From the NCBI GenBank assembly GCA_018894105.1, contig CM032118.1:29740690-29804689 (forward strand): DNA of 64,000 nt, given 5' to 3'. The notes under the pieces were generated by a model, which did no database searches, was not told the DNA's origin, and worked only from the letters and a program-made list of their open reading frames with translations. The translations under genes were made by a program, and so were the position numbers. This DNA is from Jacaranda mimosifolia (taxonomy: Eukaryota > Streptophyta > Magnoliopsida > Lamiales > Bignoniaceae). Numbering within the stretch: the first letter of the stretch is position 1; each line of letters opens with the position of its first letter. Below, piece by piece: positions 23,643 through 35,800 of this stretch.

Positions 23643-24190
23643 TGTTATCTCACCACATAATTTCTAGAATAGATTGCTAAAACATAATGACTCGAACCCT
23701 AATCTAAGTGATGAATGAAGTGTGTGCAAGTAAATTGTTGGGCAAAAAATTAAGAAGAAGAAGGAGTTGAGTTGAGAGAGAATTGAGAAAAAGACAAGAA
23801 CAGAAAATAGTGATTGATTTCTGTATCTAAAAACTGATTACATATTGCCCCATGTACAGTACTTAAACCAGCTAGCTGATGAAAACGACAAAGAAAGGAA
23901 ACTAATATGTAACTAATCCAAACCAATTACGTCTAATGCCTAATTGTTCCAACTGGACTTAATTAAATCCCTAACCTTAATTTGCAGCTTAAAACATCAT
24001 CGCTCTACTAATTTGAATGACTTGTCCCTTTTTCCATTTTTTAACTCTATTGATTACAAAACGTTGCCGCTCGTTTTTTCCTGAAACTCCATCGTTTGGT
24101 CCCTCAATGAAAGAAAAAAGAAAGGCATTTTAAAAATCCTTGAAGTGCGATTTCTTCTCCTTGCCTGATTTCTTCCCTTCAATAAAAGCA
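23643..24190 (-). repeat. 5' LTR of the chromovirus-like element
   Basis: On the plus strand it runs TGTTATCTCACC to AATAAAAGCA, with intact TG/CA ends. The PBS follows after one base at its inner edge. It aligns throughout with 18,661-19,206. Confidence 0.88.
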
Positions 24191-24289
24191 TCGTCAGCAC
24201 ATGCAACTACTATGATAGACACCATAATAGGCGGTCTTGACAGTCTAAATCATCTGAATTCATGGTGAACTGGTGAGAACTTGGTGAAT

Positions 24290-26290
24290 TACTATGGGTT
24301 ATTTTTCTCGTGATGTCGCCATATTTTCTGAAATTGTTAGCCCTTTTTTTGGTGTGTCGTTTGATCTAATGTTAGTTTATAAAATCGAGTATTAAGAATT
24401 AAATGATTATCCTTCGGTTCCTAAGTTATTTCTTGCATTAGAGTTTGGTTCAGAATCCAGAGCAAAGTATTCTTTCGAGGAGGGGTTCAAGGATGGTCCT
24501 ATCATTGATAGTTGTTTTACTAAAGTTACAAAAATTTCTTATTTGGTTTTATTTAGGGAGTCAGAAATTTTGAGATGTACACTTTGTGGTTATGATGAGT
24601 TCGAGTTTCTCCTTTCTTCATTGAAAGATAATATGGTATTACCTCATCGGGGTACTTCATTGTTTTTAGTAGTTATTTCAGTAGTATGTTATCCCTTCTA
24701 GTAGGTCCTTTGTTGTTGGACATAGTCAGGAGTTATGAGGTGTGTTTAAGTTAGTTCGTCCCTAACTTCTTTGTGTGTTTTGTGGGATTTCAGCATTACT
24801 TGATGGATTTGGGTTTTATTATCTCCTTAGATAGCTTTTATTCTTTATTTAGGATTTACAAGGTACATAATGAAACTTTCTTTCTTGTCTTCCCAAATCA
24901 AATGGTAAGTTATTGAGTAGTTTGCCTTCTTCACGAGGGCCTTGGAAGGAGAGACTCTTCTTTGTGCGAGGTGAGGGTTGGGATATTTCCCATGAGTAGA
25001 GTAGTTCACCATCACTAGCGCACTTGGGTAAAGTTCATCATAATCTTAGCTAGAGTTCTGAGGAGGCAAGTTTATTTGGTTCCCTCTTTGACATAACTTA
25101 CATGTTTCTTGAAGGTACTTGATTAGTTTATTTTATTCTTTGTGGACTTCCCTTGTATGCATCTTTGTTAATGCTTTTTTGCATTCTTCAAAGTACTTAT
25201 GTTTAATTTCACTTTCTTTATTCTTATACATGCAAGAAGATGGACTTAGTGAGGATACGTGCTAGAAAGACGGATAGAGGTTTGTATGAGAGGCATATAG
25301 TAGAGCCATGCAAGACGTTGTTAGTTGGTGGGCATCCAAGCTCCCCTTAGAGATGGCTGAGTGAGGTGCATGCTCTACTGAATTTGCAGTGCATTAGGCT
25401 AGTATGAGTGATGGTTCTAAGGTTGTGAGCTTTGGACCAACTAAAAATTACGTACGAGGATTGAATGTAGAAGGTACTTGTCCGCAATCTTCTCGCCCTT
25501 TTCATTCTAGTGAGGGCAAAGGACTATTTTGCTATGATTTATGCTGGAGTTGCGGTGTTGAGTCACACTAGGACGTGGATGAGACCACCTTCAACATTGA
25601 CAACTTGTGAGGTGGAGAAAGTGAGTATGAATAGGGAAAGTTAGAGATATTCTCTTATCCCAATTGACTAAGCTAGCTGTTTATAAACTTAGCTTAGGTA
25701 AGTACTCATTTTGTCACTCAATTTATTGTACAAGTTTCTTGTAGTTGTTTTCTCTATTTGCCTATTAAGCTTTTTTAGTCCTTTGAGCGCAGGCTTGGAA
25801 CTTAGTTATGTAGGTGTCTTGCCATACAAAGGGTGCAGCTACAATTGTATCATGACATAGGGAATATGCTATTGGGTTCACACAATAGCAATCCTAGAAA
25901 GAGAAGGAGCTTGTGAAGATATTCAAGGATCATAAGCAGATAAAGGTGCGTTATGCAAAGAAAGTGAAGACGAGGAAAAAGTTCTTAGAGTCTTTTGCCA
26001 AAAGAAGCTCATCACTGCTTCTCGTAGGATGCAGTCAAGGAATTCAAGGATTTAAATGAGTTTTTTGAGGTAGAGGATACAATGATTTATGAGTAAACTA
26101 TTAGGGCTGGCACTGAGCGTGTTTAGCAAGACTGGATGACACCTTATTGATGACTTGTTGCTTGACCTCGGCATCCCAATTAATCTTTTTGCTGGAGAGT
26201 CTGGTGGGGTTCCAAAAGCTGGCGCTACTCCATAGTTAAGGATCCGGTAGAGGTATTTGCACAGGAATAGATGGTAACTTGAATAGGACT
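24290..26290 (+). pseudogene. antisense aORF relic of Tat copy A
   Basis: Plus-strand fragments run opposite to the gag-protease of copy A. One (about 24,410-24,640) reads in part LEFGSESRAKYSFEEGFKDG. Another (about 24,940-25,060) has FFVRGEGWDISHEWS-like sequence, recalling FYVRAPGG..W in the aORF of copy B. A T-rich tract and AG near 25,240 precede KMDLVRIRARKTDRG, comparable to the start of exon 2 in copy B. Stops are frequent. Extra ORFs of this sort, related to plant mobile-domain proteins, are known from Tat-lineage elements. The function is unknown. Confidence 0.45.
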
Positions 26291-26589
26291 TTTATTTAGT
26301 CGTTGCCTTTTCTTTTGTTTACGATTACTTTTTCATTTTATTTTACAGAAGTAGTAGTATGGATCATTTTAGCTTTTTTTGCTAGTGAGGCCAACATCAG
26401 ACGAATGTTTTTCATACCCTTTAATGTTATTGAATTTCGCTCCCCTCTTATTTAAATTTTTTTTCCTATTCGGATTTTTTTCATATATTTAATCAATTGA
26501 ATGACTTCTGAGTGTTGTCATATTCTTCATGTTGATTGTTGCGTAGTGTAGGCATGTAAGCGGGGCATTTAAACCTTTGTTGTTAATTC

Positions 26590-27190
26590 ATTTGTGAGCC
26601 CCACTTTGGAAGATTTTACCATAATCTTTAGCTTTAATTTGATGCATAGATGTAATTGTGAGCATCATTTAAGAGGTCTTGCCACAACAATTTATCTTTT
26701 GGATGGATTCGATTACAAGCCTTGCTTAGGAAGTGTTAATGCAAATGTTTGATATTAGGTTACTGTTTGACTAGGAGTCTCGCTTTGGAGGTTTTACCAC
26801 ATATGTTAGATGTTGATAAGTCGTTTGACTACGAGCTATGCTTGGGAAGGTTTACCGCAGATGTTTGATGAATTGGTCACATATCCCTTGGGGGCCTTAT
26901 AGTGGGCTTTGATGAGATGGCCATTTATCCCTTGGGGTGCCATATAATGGGCTATGATGACATGGCCAACTACCCCTGGTGGGCCTTATAGTAGACCTTT
27001 GTAATGTGCTCTGCTGGGGCGATATGGGTCTCATAGGGGTCCTTTGCCATGTATGCTGCTTAGGGTGTCTTTTGGTGGTCTTTTGCCATGTGCCCAGCTT
27101 GCGATTTTATAGTGATCCTCACCACGCACCTCGCTTGAGGAGTCTTATAGTGGACTTAGAGCCGCATGCCCCGTTTGGGGGCTTATAGTG
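26590..27190 (+). repeat. minisatellites of Tat copy A
   Basis: Two adjacent arrays. The first (about 26,590-26,870) has units of about 60 bp around 'gactacgagc(c)ttgcttgggag' and 'ttttaccaca(t/g)atgttt'. The second (about 26,875-27,190) has units near 45-50 bp around 'cccttgggggccttatagtg' and 'gatgacatggcca'. They sit between the gag side and the aORF, as do the minisatellites in the other Tat copies. The open frame at 26,979-27,188 is only this repeat. Confidence 0.75.
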
Positions 27191-27379
27191 GTGCTGATGC
27201 CAATTTGATGTTGGGTTGATGTCAATTCAAGTATATCAAGTATATTGGTTGAGGTGTGTGCCTAAGGCGTCTTCCCATATTGAGTGTTATTTTATACAAA
27301 ATCATGACTCAAACACAAACAAAAGATAACCAAAAAAAAAAAAAAAATCATTTAAATAATAAAAAAAAAATAGAGGTGT

Positions 27380-27560
27380 TATCCCCTGTAGGGTTGGCTT
27401 TATTCGATGTTTCTTGTTGTGACTTCTAATTGAATGAAAAACAATACTTTAAGACTTGAAAGTAATAATTTTAACTACTATCACAATCTGGCTAAGGAAA
27501 AAGAGAAAACTTGTCACACCATTCATGGTATGCTCAGTCGTGTTGAGGGGATGGCTATGA
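27380..27560 (-). other. untranslated block shared between Tat copies A and D
   Basis: 'gggttggctttattc(g/a)' followed by about 150 bp of alignable sequence ('ctaa(t/c)tga', 'actt(t/c)aa', 'ctaaggaaaa', 'gtgttgagggg' versus 'tgtcgagggg') is repeated at 56,700-56,870. In both places it abuts gag/protease remnants where polymerase and integrase would be expected. Confidence 0.55.
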
Positions 27561-27689
27561 TGTTGGCATCACAAACTATGACTTTACATCTTTCCATTTG
27601 CTATCATGTCATTTCACCTGATCTAGTTTGGTAGTAGGAGCATTTATTTTCTTCAAGATGCTAGGATAACACTCCGTAGGAGTGCATTG

Positions 27690-29720
27690 GACGCCAACAA
27701 CTTCATGTTCTGCCCGATATAGGGAACTTCAGCTTCATGTGATACACTGAAACCACTAATCGAAATAAGTTCAGGAAAGGCTTTCCTTGTATGATGTTAT
27801 ACACTAACGGGGTCTTGACTACCCAAAATTTTACTATTTTTTTAACTTGTCGAGGATGAGTGCATAGAGGGACTTCTCCTAGTGCGTTCACTAGTTCATT
27901 GGTAAACCCCACTAAAGGAGTATTGATCTTCTGTTGTTGTGTAGTATATAGTCCAAGTTGGAGGCAGAAAAATTATATCCATCGACCTGCCATTGTCCAC
28001 AATATCTTCTTCAAGCAAGAGTTGAAGAAGGAGGCAAAGATCACCAAGTTATCATCTCCTTAAGCTCTGTTTTTTCTTTCCAAAAATGATGCTAGGTATT
28101 AGAGGACATACTTCATAAATCCCCAATATTGGTCAACCGAATGAGCTTGTGTTTTACCTTATTGCTCATGCTAAGGCCTTCTTCTTGTTTGATGACTCTC
28201 CTTATGTAGATCCTCTAGAGATCAATGAAATAACACTAATTATAGGTAAGTTATCTAGGTTTTGCTAACATTTTCAATCCTTTAACTCCGAATGATCATC
28301 AAGTCACTCGCGACGGTCTTCACTTCCTATAGCTTTCGAATCTCTTTTGGGACTACTCTGCCTTTAGGCATGTACTTTGTGATGTATTCCATCTGGATTA
28401 GCCTCTTAATTTCATCGTTCAAATGTTGACACTTTTCAATAGTGTGCCCGCATTCACGATGGAAGTGGAACCACTGGTTGGACTTCTACTCTTCAGGTCA
28501 TTTTACATTTTTGGATGGGGGTTATAGATCATGCTTTGTTGAAATGCCACAATTAAGATCTCTATCCTTGGAATCGTAAGTAGAGTGTAGGTAGAGAAAG
28601 TTTTGAGATGATTGCGCTCACGATCTCCTATTTGTTGTTGTTTACTCTTTTCACCTTATTTCTTGCGTTTGTTGGTTTTCGGGTGAGTCATAGCCTTTTC
28701 AATCTTAATGTAATTCTCCATGCAAATAAGGAACTCCTCTAAATTAGATGGGGGTTTCTGACTATGGTTTCCTAGAACTTTTGGTGTCACATATTTTGCT
28801 AAATGATGCTAAGTGGGAGCTCATGACTGCTTGGACGGAACGATTGAGGTAGTCTTTGAGGGACTTTCCATCTTTCTACTTGATGGTGAATAGTTATGCC
28901 ACCGTGTTGGGGTACCTATGGTCAATAGAGAAGTTATAGAGGAAGATTTATGTCAATTGTTCTCAACCTATGATTGATCTAGCTGGCATTTGATTGAACT
29001 ACGTCAAGGTATATTTGGTAAGTGTGATACGAAACACCTTGTAGCAAGTGGCTTCACTAAGGTTGTAGGAAATTATCTAGGTGCTTTTGAGGTCGGTTGT
29101 GTCATTAAACTCTGGTAGGTTGATAATCTTCATTTCTGGAGGGAGCACTTTTGCCAAGATACCTAGGCAAAAAGGACTTCATCTCGAATGAGCAATGGCT
29201 AGAGAAAGGTATTGACTTCTAGCTCCTCTTGAGGGTTGAGACACTAGTGAGTATATCTGAACTCTGACGGTGATAAGAAATCATCACGATACAGAGTCAC
29301 CAGCTAGGGTAGAGAATGAGTGATATCTTACTTTGAGATGGTTCTTTGTACTGTCATCTCTGAAAAGGGTGAAGCTTCCTAGCTCCAAGAGAGGACTGTG
29401 GTTACTCCTAAGGATGATGTGCTTTAGCATATTAGGCGACCGCTTTAGCTGCAGCTTGCATAGACACATTCTCCAACAACATTTTCAACGCCTCTTGAGT
29501 TATTTGCAAACATATTCTTCAAAAGATAGGGCCTATTGTGCTTGCTTTGCCTCTAGTGACGGATGCACTTTCGGTGTAGGCTCCAACATCGGACGTGACT
29601 TCACCTCATGTTGGTTTTCCATTTTCTCAAATCTTAGGATAACCTGATTGTTGGAATCTTGAGCTCTAGATCTCATCTGTATTTTTACCATTTGTTCTTC
29701 TTAAGTAAGAGTTCCAACAG
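27690..29720 (-). pseudogene. gag-protease relic of Tat copy A
   Basis: The protease C-terminal piece (27,912-27,703) contains TPLVYNIIQGKPFLNLF and VVSVYHMKLKFP, the same motif set as the protease of copy B (PFAYNVIIGRPTLNDF, STYHMKIKF). Gag lies upstream on the minus strand; at about 28,485-28,375 it carries FHFHRECGHTIEKCQHLNDE, a Tat-type zinc-knuckle-like motif, followed by IKRLIQ. RT, RNase H and integrase, which should lie between here and the minisatellites, are missing. Confidence 0.62.
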
Positions 29721-29732
29721 ATGGCATTACGA

Positions 29733-30030
29733 TGATGCTACTCAAAATGGAGCTAGGGTCCTTTCGAACATGTTGCCTTGAGTTTGAGCTCTTGGGTTTT
29801 TGTAAATAATTTTTTGTGTCTCATTTAACTTTGGGATTTGTATTTATCGTATGTTTTCCTAAGTTGGTTTCGGCCTATTAGGGTTTAAATGTGCATCTTG
29901 ATAGACTTTGTCACTTGGTTTCTCGGCCTTTACTTATTATTTAATTAATAAGGGCTCTTTAGTCCATTTTTACTTCTTTACCCTTAGGACCATAATTTAG
30001 TCCATTCCAAGTAATTACTTAATTATTCTT
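29733..30030 (-). repeat. right (5') LTR of Tat copy A, diverged
   Basis: Begins TGATGCTACTCAAAATGGAG and aligns with 17,552-17,960. Just inside it on the minus strand is TAATGCCATCTGTTGGAAC (29,732-29,714), a decayed version of the Tat-type PBS seen intact-like in copy B. The outer limit is uncertain. Confidence 0.52.
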
Positions 30031-31616
30031 TCTTATTTTGTTTTTATTATTTTATTTGGATTAATTAGTGAATATATAATGGTTACTTTTTTTGTTCTAC
30101 AGCTGAATAGGAAATGATATTCGCTCTGCGAAAATGATAAAGATATTTCGTTTTGACTTTTTATTAAGAATTGAACTAAAATATCCATTAATCTTGAAAA
30201 ATCATTCTTGTATCTTTTTCATGATCAATATATCATTTAATATTAATTCAATCATTTCAAGTTTAAACCTAAAATAGAATTTAAAGTTATATTATTATCA
30301 TTATTTAGTTTATTACTTATAAATAATCAAAAGATTAAATATTTTAGTTGGCAAGATGAAAGAATTTTAATTTAGAGCAAAAAGAAAATACTTGCAACTT
30401 ACACGTTTGATTAATTACAAATTTTCTCCCTAACCTTTCAAAATGCGTGGATGATTCACTTGGGATGAAGTGCAATCTACAATAATTTAGATGCATTACA
30501 CAAAATATGTAGTAACACACATGCCTAAGTGTCAAATTAAATTATGTTACATATAAAAAAATCAAACTCATTTTAATATAATAATATTATCCAATTGAGT
30601 AACTATAATTTATTAAAAATGGAAAATTAATTAAAAAATGATATATTAAATCCTCTTGTAAGGTATTTACTCTTAACGGCATAATTTTCACTTTGTCATT
30701 CTAACACAAAATGTTTTATAAATGAATGCTTAACATAAAAATATAAAGAAGCCCCACAAAGAAAACACACACATATATATAGAATAATTTGCTTAATTAT
30801 TTAAATTAGACCAATGTAAAATATTATAAAAGAAATCGCGCCATTCATATAAAAAGTCAAATATTTATGTTCTAATTATGTTTCTTTTTATTTTTAATGA
30901 AACTATAATTCTAAGGTGTAACAAAACTTGATAATATCTTAGTATTTAAATGTTTATTTAGAACTAAACTTGATCAACATTCATTGCCTCTATGATGAAC
31001 ATCGGACACTAATTTGCTTGATAGTGCAAAAGACTAATTTCTTGTTAAACTTTAGGAAAAAAATTATTCACTATCAGTTTGCTAATCACTAATTTAAATA
31101 AAATAATAAGGATTAAGCATACAGAACATTTAGACAATTAATTCAAATATTAAGAAAATAAAAAAAAATAGCTCTAATGAAAAAATACTTTTAGTTCCAC
31201 AATTTTCAAATAATATATGATTAATTAATTTAGTGGGGAGTATATTAAATATTAATGTTGAGCGGTCAATTAGTCAAATAACGTTGTCCTCATACTTCTG
31301 TGTGGAAGGTTGAAGTTTGAGTCTTAATGAATTCTTGTTGAATGTATGTATGCATAAATAAAAAACATTAATTATTAAGTAAAAAACAATATTAGCCACT
31401 GATAAATTTATAGTTTTGTTAATTAATTCATTAAAATGAAAATAAAATAACTTTACCAATTTATGGTGTGCAAATATCAACTCCTTAATATATCATGTAG
31501 GCTTTCCTATTAATAACCAGACATTTAGCCAGTCGGTCAAACTTGCTTTCAAAGTACCACCTGTATCTTTGTGTCTAACACTCGTTGAATATGATAGCAT
31601 TTACTACTTCCTTAAT
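30031..31616. other. AT-rich intergenic DNA
   Basis: No gene, coding relic or clear terminal repeat. Very AT-rich with scattered T- and A-runs. The left 100-200 bp could still belong to the LTR of copy A. Confidence 0.5.
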
Positions 31617-31714
31617 ACCAGTTTGGTTTCTTTTTCAAAATTCATTTTCACATTTTGTACTATTCCAAAAATGAAACACATAAGTTTATACACATTTTCA
31701 CTCCAAATTATTTT

Positions 31715-32519
31715 TGATGGGGGTTAAAATTGTATATGCTTGGATTGGGATAGATTCTGAAGGTGTCGACCTATCTGGTCGAGTAGCTGATTTCTAGGCT
31801 GAGTCCTGCAATCACGAACAAACGTCAGGCTAGTCGAGGTGCCCTCAGCTATGGCACTTCGACGCTCAAGTCAGTATAAGAACGACTAGCTAAGATGAGC
31901 AACAGAGTGAGGGTTTTGTGATATAGAATGGCATCCCTTGTGAAAGGCTGGCAATGGGGCATTTATAGCCTTCCCTAAGTGATTACTATGTCCAAGATGC
32001 CCTTAGCATGTATGAGAGGCTTTTGTCATCGCATGGGGGGCTTTAGGACATCTCACACATCGGTACTATTCCAGGTGGCTTCATCTCCAACTTTCATGGA
32101 CAAGATAGTACATTGGAGGCGCATTCCATGTCAGGCAGCAGAGGTGGTATTGGGGTGGCACGCGCTATTAATGCGGAGGCGTGCCGCATGTCAGGGCATT
32201 AAATGTGGCAGAGAAAAAGTTCTGCAGTCAGTCGACCTGCCCAGTTGACATGATAGATCGACCTCAGTGCTGGCTCTAAATGTGCCGGTGGACTGGTGGA
32301 AGCGGCAATCGAACCGAATGGTCAAATAAGTCGAGCGTTTGACTTCGATTTATGGCCTAGTCAAATGACCTCAGCATTGCTCAGTGTATGGTTGGGAAAG
32401 AGGTGTGAGAGGTCGACCAGGGTCGATAATGCGATTGGGCTTTGAGGGTGATATTGGCTTGATGATATACTCTTGGGTCGATAGTCTTTGGGCAGAGCCT
32501 ATTAGGCCATCCCATATTA
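31715..32519 (-). repeat. 3' LTR of Tat copy B
   Basis: Begins TGATGGGGGTTAAAATTGTA and ends ...CCATCCCATATTA (CA mutated to TA). The adjacent polypurine-like tract on the minus strand is AAATGGGGAGA (32,534-32,524). It differs from the right LTR by scattered substitutions and small indels. Confidence 0.92.
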
Positions 32520-32734
32520 TGAGTTCTCCCCATTTCCAAGTTTTGATCGAGAGTTGCGACGAGAGGGAAACGGGAGTAGTATAAAAAATGGGAAACTGGG
32601 CCTACTCGATGAGAGATTGGAGGAATCGACTAGGGTTTGGTGCATTTAATGCGGCGGTTACATCGTGTTAGGCGGAGCGCTAAACGGAAGTTATGCAATT
32701 ATTGCAGTCGCTTAGGATTATGCGTGCTGTGTCC

Positions 32735-32742
32735 TATAAATA
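32735..32742 (+). promoter_or_regulatory. TATA box of the aORF of copy B
   Basis: TATAAATA lies in a less AT-rich context ('gtcctataaataagcatgg'), 149 bp upstream of the aORF ATG and outside the LTR. Copy C has the same word upstream of its aORF on the corresponding strand. Promoter function is inferred. Confidence 0.55.
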
Positions 32743-32890
32743 AGCATGGTAAGAATTTTGATTTTTACTTTTACAGCATTGCGTGAGGTCGACCCAAGCG
32801 TTTTACTGCAATCAGCGCTCTACCTCCAAATACTCACATCACGTAAGTGTGTTGTAACTATTCCTCCTTGGTATTTATAAAATAGCAATT

Positions 32891-35800
32891 ATGTTGAAGG
32901 TTTTTAGGGATGATAAGAGTAGCCGGGGGAGTGATAGTGAGGCTACCAGGTCAGATAGTCTTTTGATTAGCTATGGGGAGGGTTCGACTAGCGAATCTGA
33001 GGGCTCATCAAGTGACAGCTAGACCTTGAGTGATTCTAACGATGAACGGGTAAGCATTGGTGTCGAGGCTGGTCCGAGTGAACCTCTAGTGTCGCGAGGT
33101 CGGTTGTTTACCCCTGATCACTACAGTGAGACTAGGTCTGAGGTCGTAGAAAGGGACCTAAATATGCTTAGGCTCCGTTTGGTTACTAGGATTAGATTGG
33201 ATATAATGTTTATCCAACTCAATCTATTGTTTGGTTAAAAAATATTCGGCCCTATATTATTTTCTGGCCCAATTTTTAATCCAATAAAGTAAAGGATTAC
33301 ACATCCTACCTAGGTGGTGGGATTAGCTATCATCTCCATATTTTTTGCTTTTTTAAATAATAAAAAGTCTGTTTTACCCCCCGATATGAAGAAGGAAAAA
33401 GCCCTAATCAGATTGTTGAAATTTCTTCTAGAGTCAGTCATTGTCCTCTGCGTTGCAACTCACTCCACACCCTACTAACGAATTGATAATGGGTAGTTCT
33501 TCTTTATTTGTTTTCCCAAAGTTGAACAAAGCATTACAAATTATACGCTGACCAATTTAGCTTTAAGAAATCATAACTATTTAGATATCATTAGATTTAT
33601 ATTGTACTTTAAAATTTTATGGCGTCATTAAGAGATAAAGAATTGGAATTTAAATATTATAATTACCATGTGAATGATGCAATTTCTTTCATTTTTGCCA
33701 TGGTTTAATTTAAATAATTAAATAAATTATTCTTTATATCACAAATTAAAGTAAAAAAGTTAGTAACTTATCATTAGTAACTTGTAAAATAATTCCATAT
33801 AGCAAAATAATTTCAGTACAAAATTAAATATAAATATAAATTATTTTAACCTTCTCAAAAGAAAATTCAAGTTTCAAATATATTTTACAATATTATAAAT
33901 AATACATCTAACTAGAGGATGCAACCAAAACACTCACCTTTATAAAAGACAACAATATTTTGGGGAAGAGTATGGAGATGCTTGTCTGTATGGTAGGTTT
34001 TGTGTGTTTGATAGGTTTGTGAAGAAGAGAGATGGTTCCTTTATTTTAAAGTTGTTGATGGGTACTTTAGTCATTACAACATAACAAATGGTTATTATAG
34101 CAGTTTGGAGCATATCACACCCAATCAATACTTGCAACCAAACAACAAAAGTATTTTTTGTTTGGGATATCCACATTCTAAAAAGTAGCAACCAAACAAA
34201 ATATTAAGTGGTACTCACATGTTAGATGGAATATATATCCAACCCAATTTTATCACACCCAATCCAATCCTAGCAACCAAACTGAGCCTTAGGGGAGTAT
34301 ACCACATTCCTCCAGATTATGAGTTTATTATCCCAGGGCCTGAGGGTAGGATGCACTAACGACCCAACGATTTTGTTACTGTGTTTGAGGATGATCTTAG
34401 GTGCAGGCTTGGATTTCCCATGGCCGAGCCAATAGTTGACCTGTTGAGGGGTCTGCATTACCTAACTCCTCCCCAATTATTTTTCGATGATATACAGTTT
34501 CATCATTCTGATGCATGTCCACAATCAACCTTCTACCTTTGCTAACTTCAGCAACCTGTTTGATCTCCCCATGTCTCATAAGTCGGGGAGTATTGAGGAG
34601 TCAGGCTTTTATTTCTTGACTGCTTGCTCTCGTCGAAAAATCTTTGTAACCCCAGCCTCTTCCTTTGGTCAAAAGTGAAAAATAGATACTTTTATGTTCG
34701 GGCTCCTGGTGGGGTGGGCTTTAATATCTCGAGGGGTTGGATACGAGGGCATGTCGAGATGCAGGGGAACCAAACTCCGACCTGGCCAAATACTTTTGTA
34801 CGAGATCTAGTCGAGTTTGATCAGATGGAGGCCTCAGGCCATATCGAAGAGAGAAATCTTATGTTGGCAGGCTTGTTGCCTGCCCAGCTCGACCTGCTTG
34901 TGGATGCTCAATTAGGTAGATGTTTTTATATGCTGCTATTAACTGCTATGATTGTATTTTTCGATCGAGTTTGATATGTTTGGTCGTTTTCTATTGCGCA
35001 GATCGAGAACAAATAATGAGTCAAACACGTGCCGAGGCTATTGCTCGTGCTGAAAGGAATCGAGAAAATCTTGAGCACAGGGGGGTGTGGGGCCTCGATA
35101 AAATCCAATTACGCCAACAGTGGCGTGGGCTGTTGTCGCAGTGCCTCTAGCCGCTGCATCACCCGTTCGACCACCGATATCACCGAGTGGTTGTCCTGCT
35201 GGTCGAGGCAAGAGGCCAGCAACTACACAGGTAGGGCCCCTTGCAAAGAAGACCGCGAGCGACAAGGGCAAAGGGAAGGCTAGGGCAGCCAGTGGGTTCG
35301 ACCTTTTTGGTCGACAAGATAATGCAGATCTCTTCGACCTTACTGAGCTGCCATCCCCCTGATTTGAGACTGAGCTGGCGGTGCATAATTCCATGTCAAT
35401 GATAACGGCGGGAGAGTCTGGGGCCTTGCCAATAAAGTTTTTAATGGCTGGCTTCTTTGCATCGGACTAGTGAAAGATGATGGAGAAGGATGAAGGCCTT
35501 GGCTTATCACGCCAATATGGTAAGCCTCCTAGTCGAGTTAAACTTGTGGTCGAGTATCTCATGGCATTTTGATCGCGCTAATGAGAATAGCACCTTTGTA
35601 GGTTGGCCAGCTGGGCTACCATATGTTCTGCAAGTCAGAATTGGCCCTCGACCGGGTGGATGAAATGCAGGAGGGCTACAAAGATATAGAAATGATAAAG
35701 GCTGCGCTCGACTCTGCCATCCCCGAGGTCGGTAGGCTAACAAAGCAACTGGAGAATAGGGACGCATAGTTGGAGGCAAAATATGTTAAGTTGGTGACGG

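Larger units (their letters stand above)
18661..24190 (-). mobile_element. Ty3/gypsy chromovirus-like LTR retrotransposon, decayed, inserted in Tat copy A
   Basis: Direct LTRs at 18,661-19,206 and 23,643-24,190 (about 547 bp each) match along their whole length. Reading the minus strand, the PBS next to the 5' LTR is TGGCATCAGAG (23,641-23,631), one mismatch from the plant initiator-Met tRNA PBS. The polypurine tract is AGGGAATGGG (19,216-19,207). Internal order is gag, protease, RT-RNase H, integrase and a chromodomain-like tail, which is the Ty3/gypsy order. Stops and frameshifts throughout make it inactive. Clear 5-bp target duplications were not found (ccatc against tcgtc). The small size and chromodomain-like tail favour a chromovirus clade. 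Confidence 0.87.

Noticed and set aside
26590..27190. CRISPR-like or centromeric satellite array
   Set aside because: The units are degenerate and without unique spacers. They lie within a retroelement at a site where other copies also have minisatellites.
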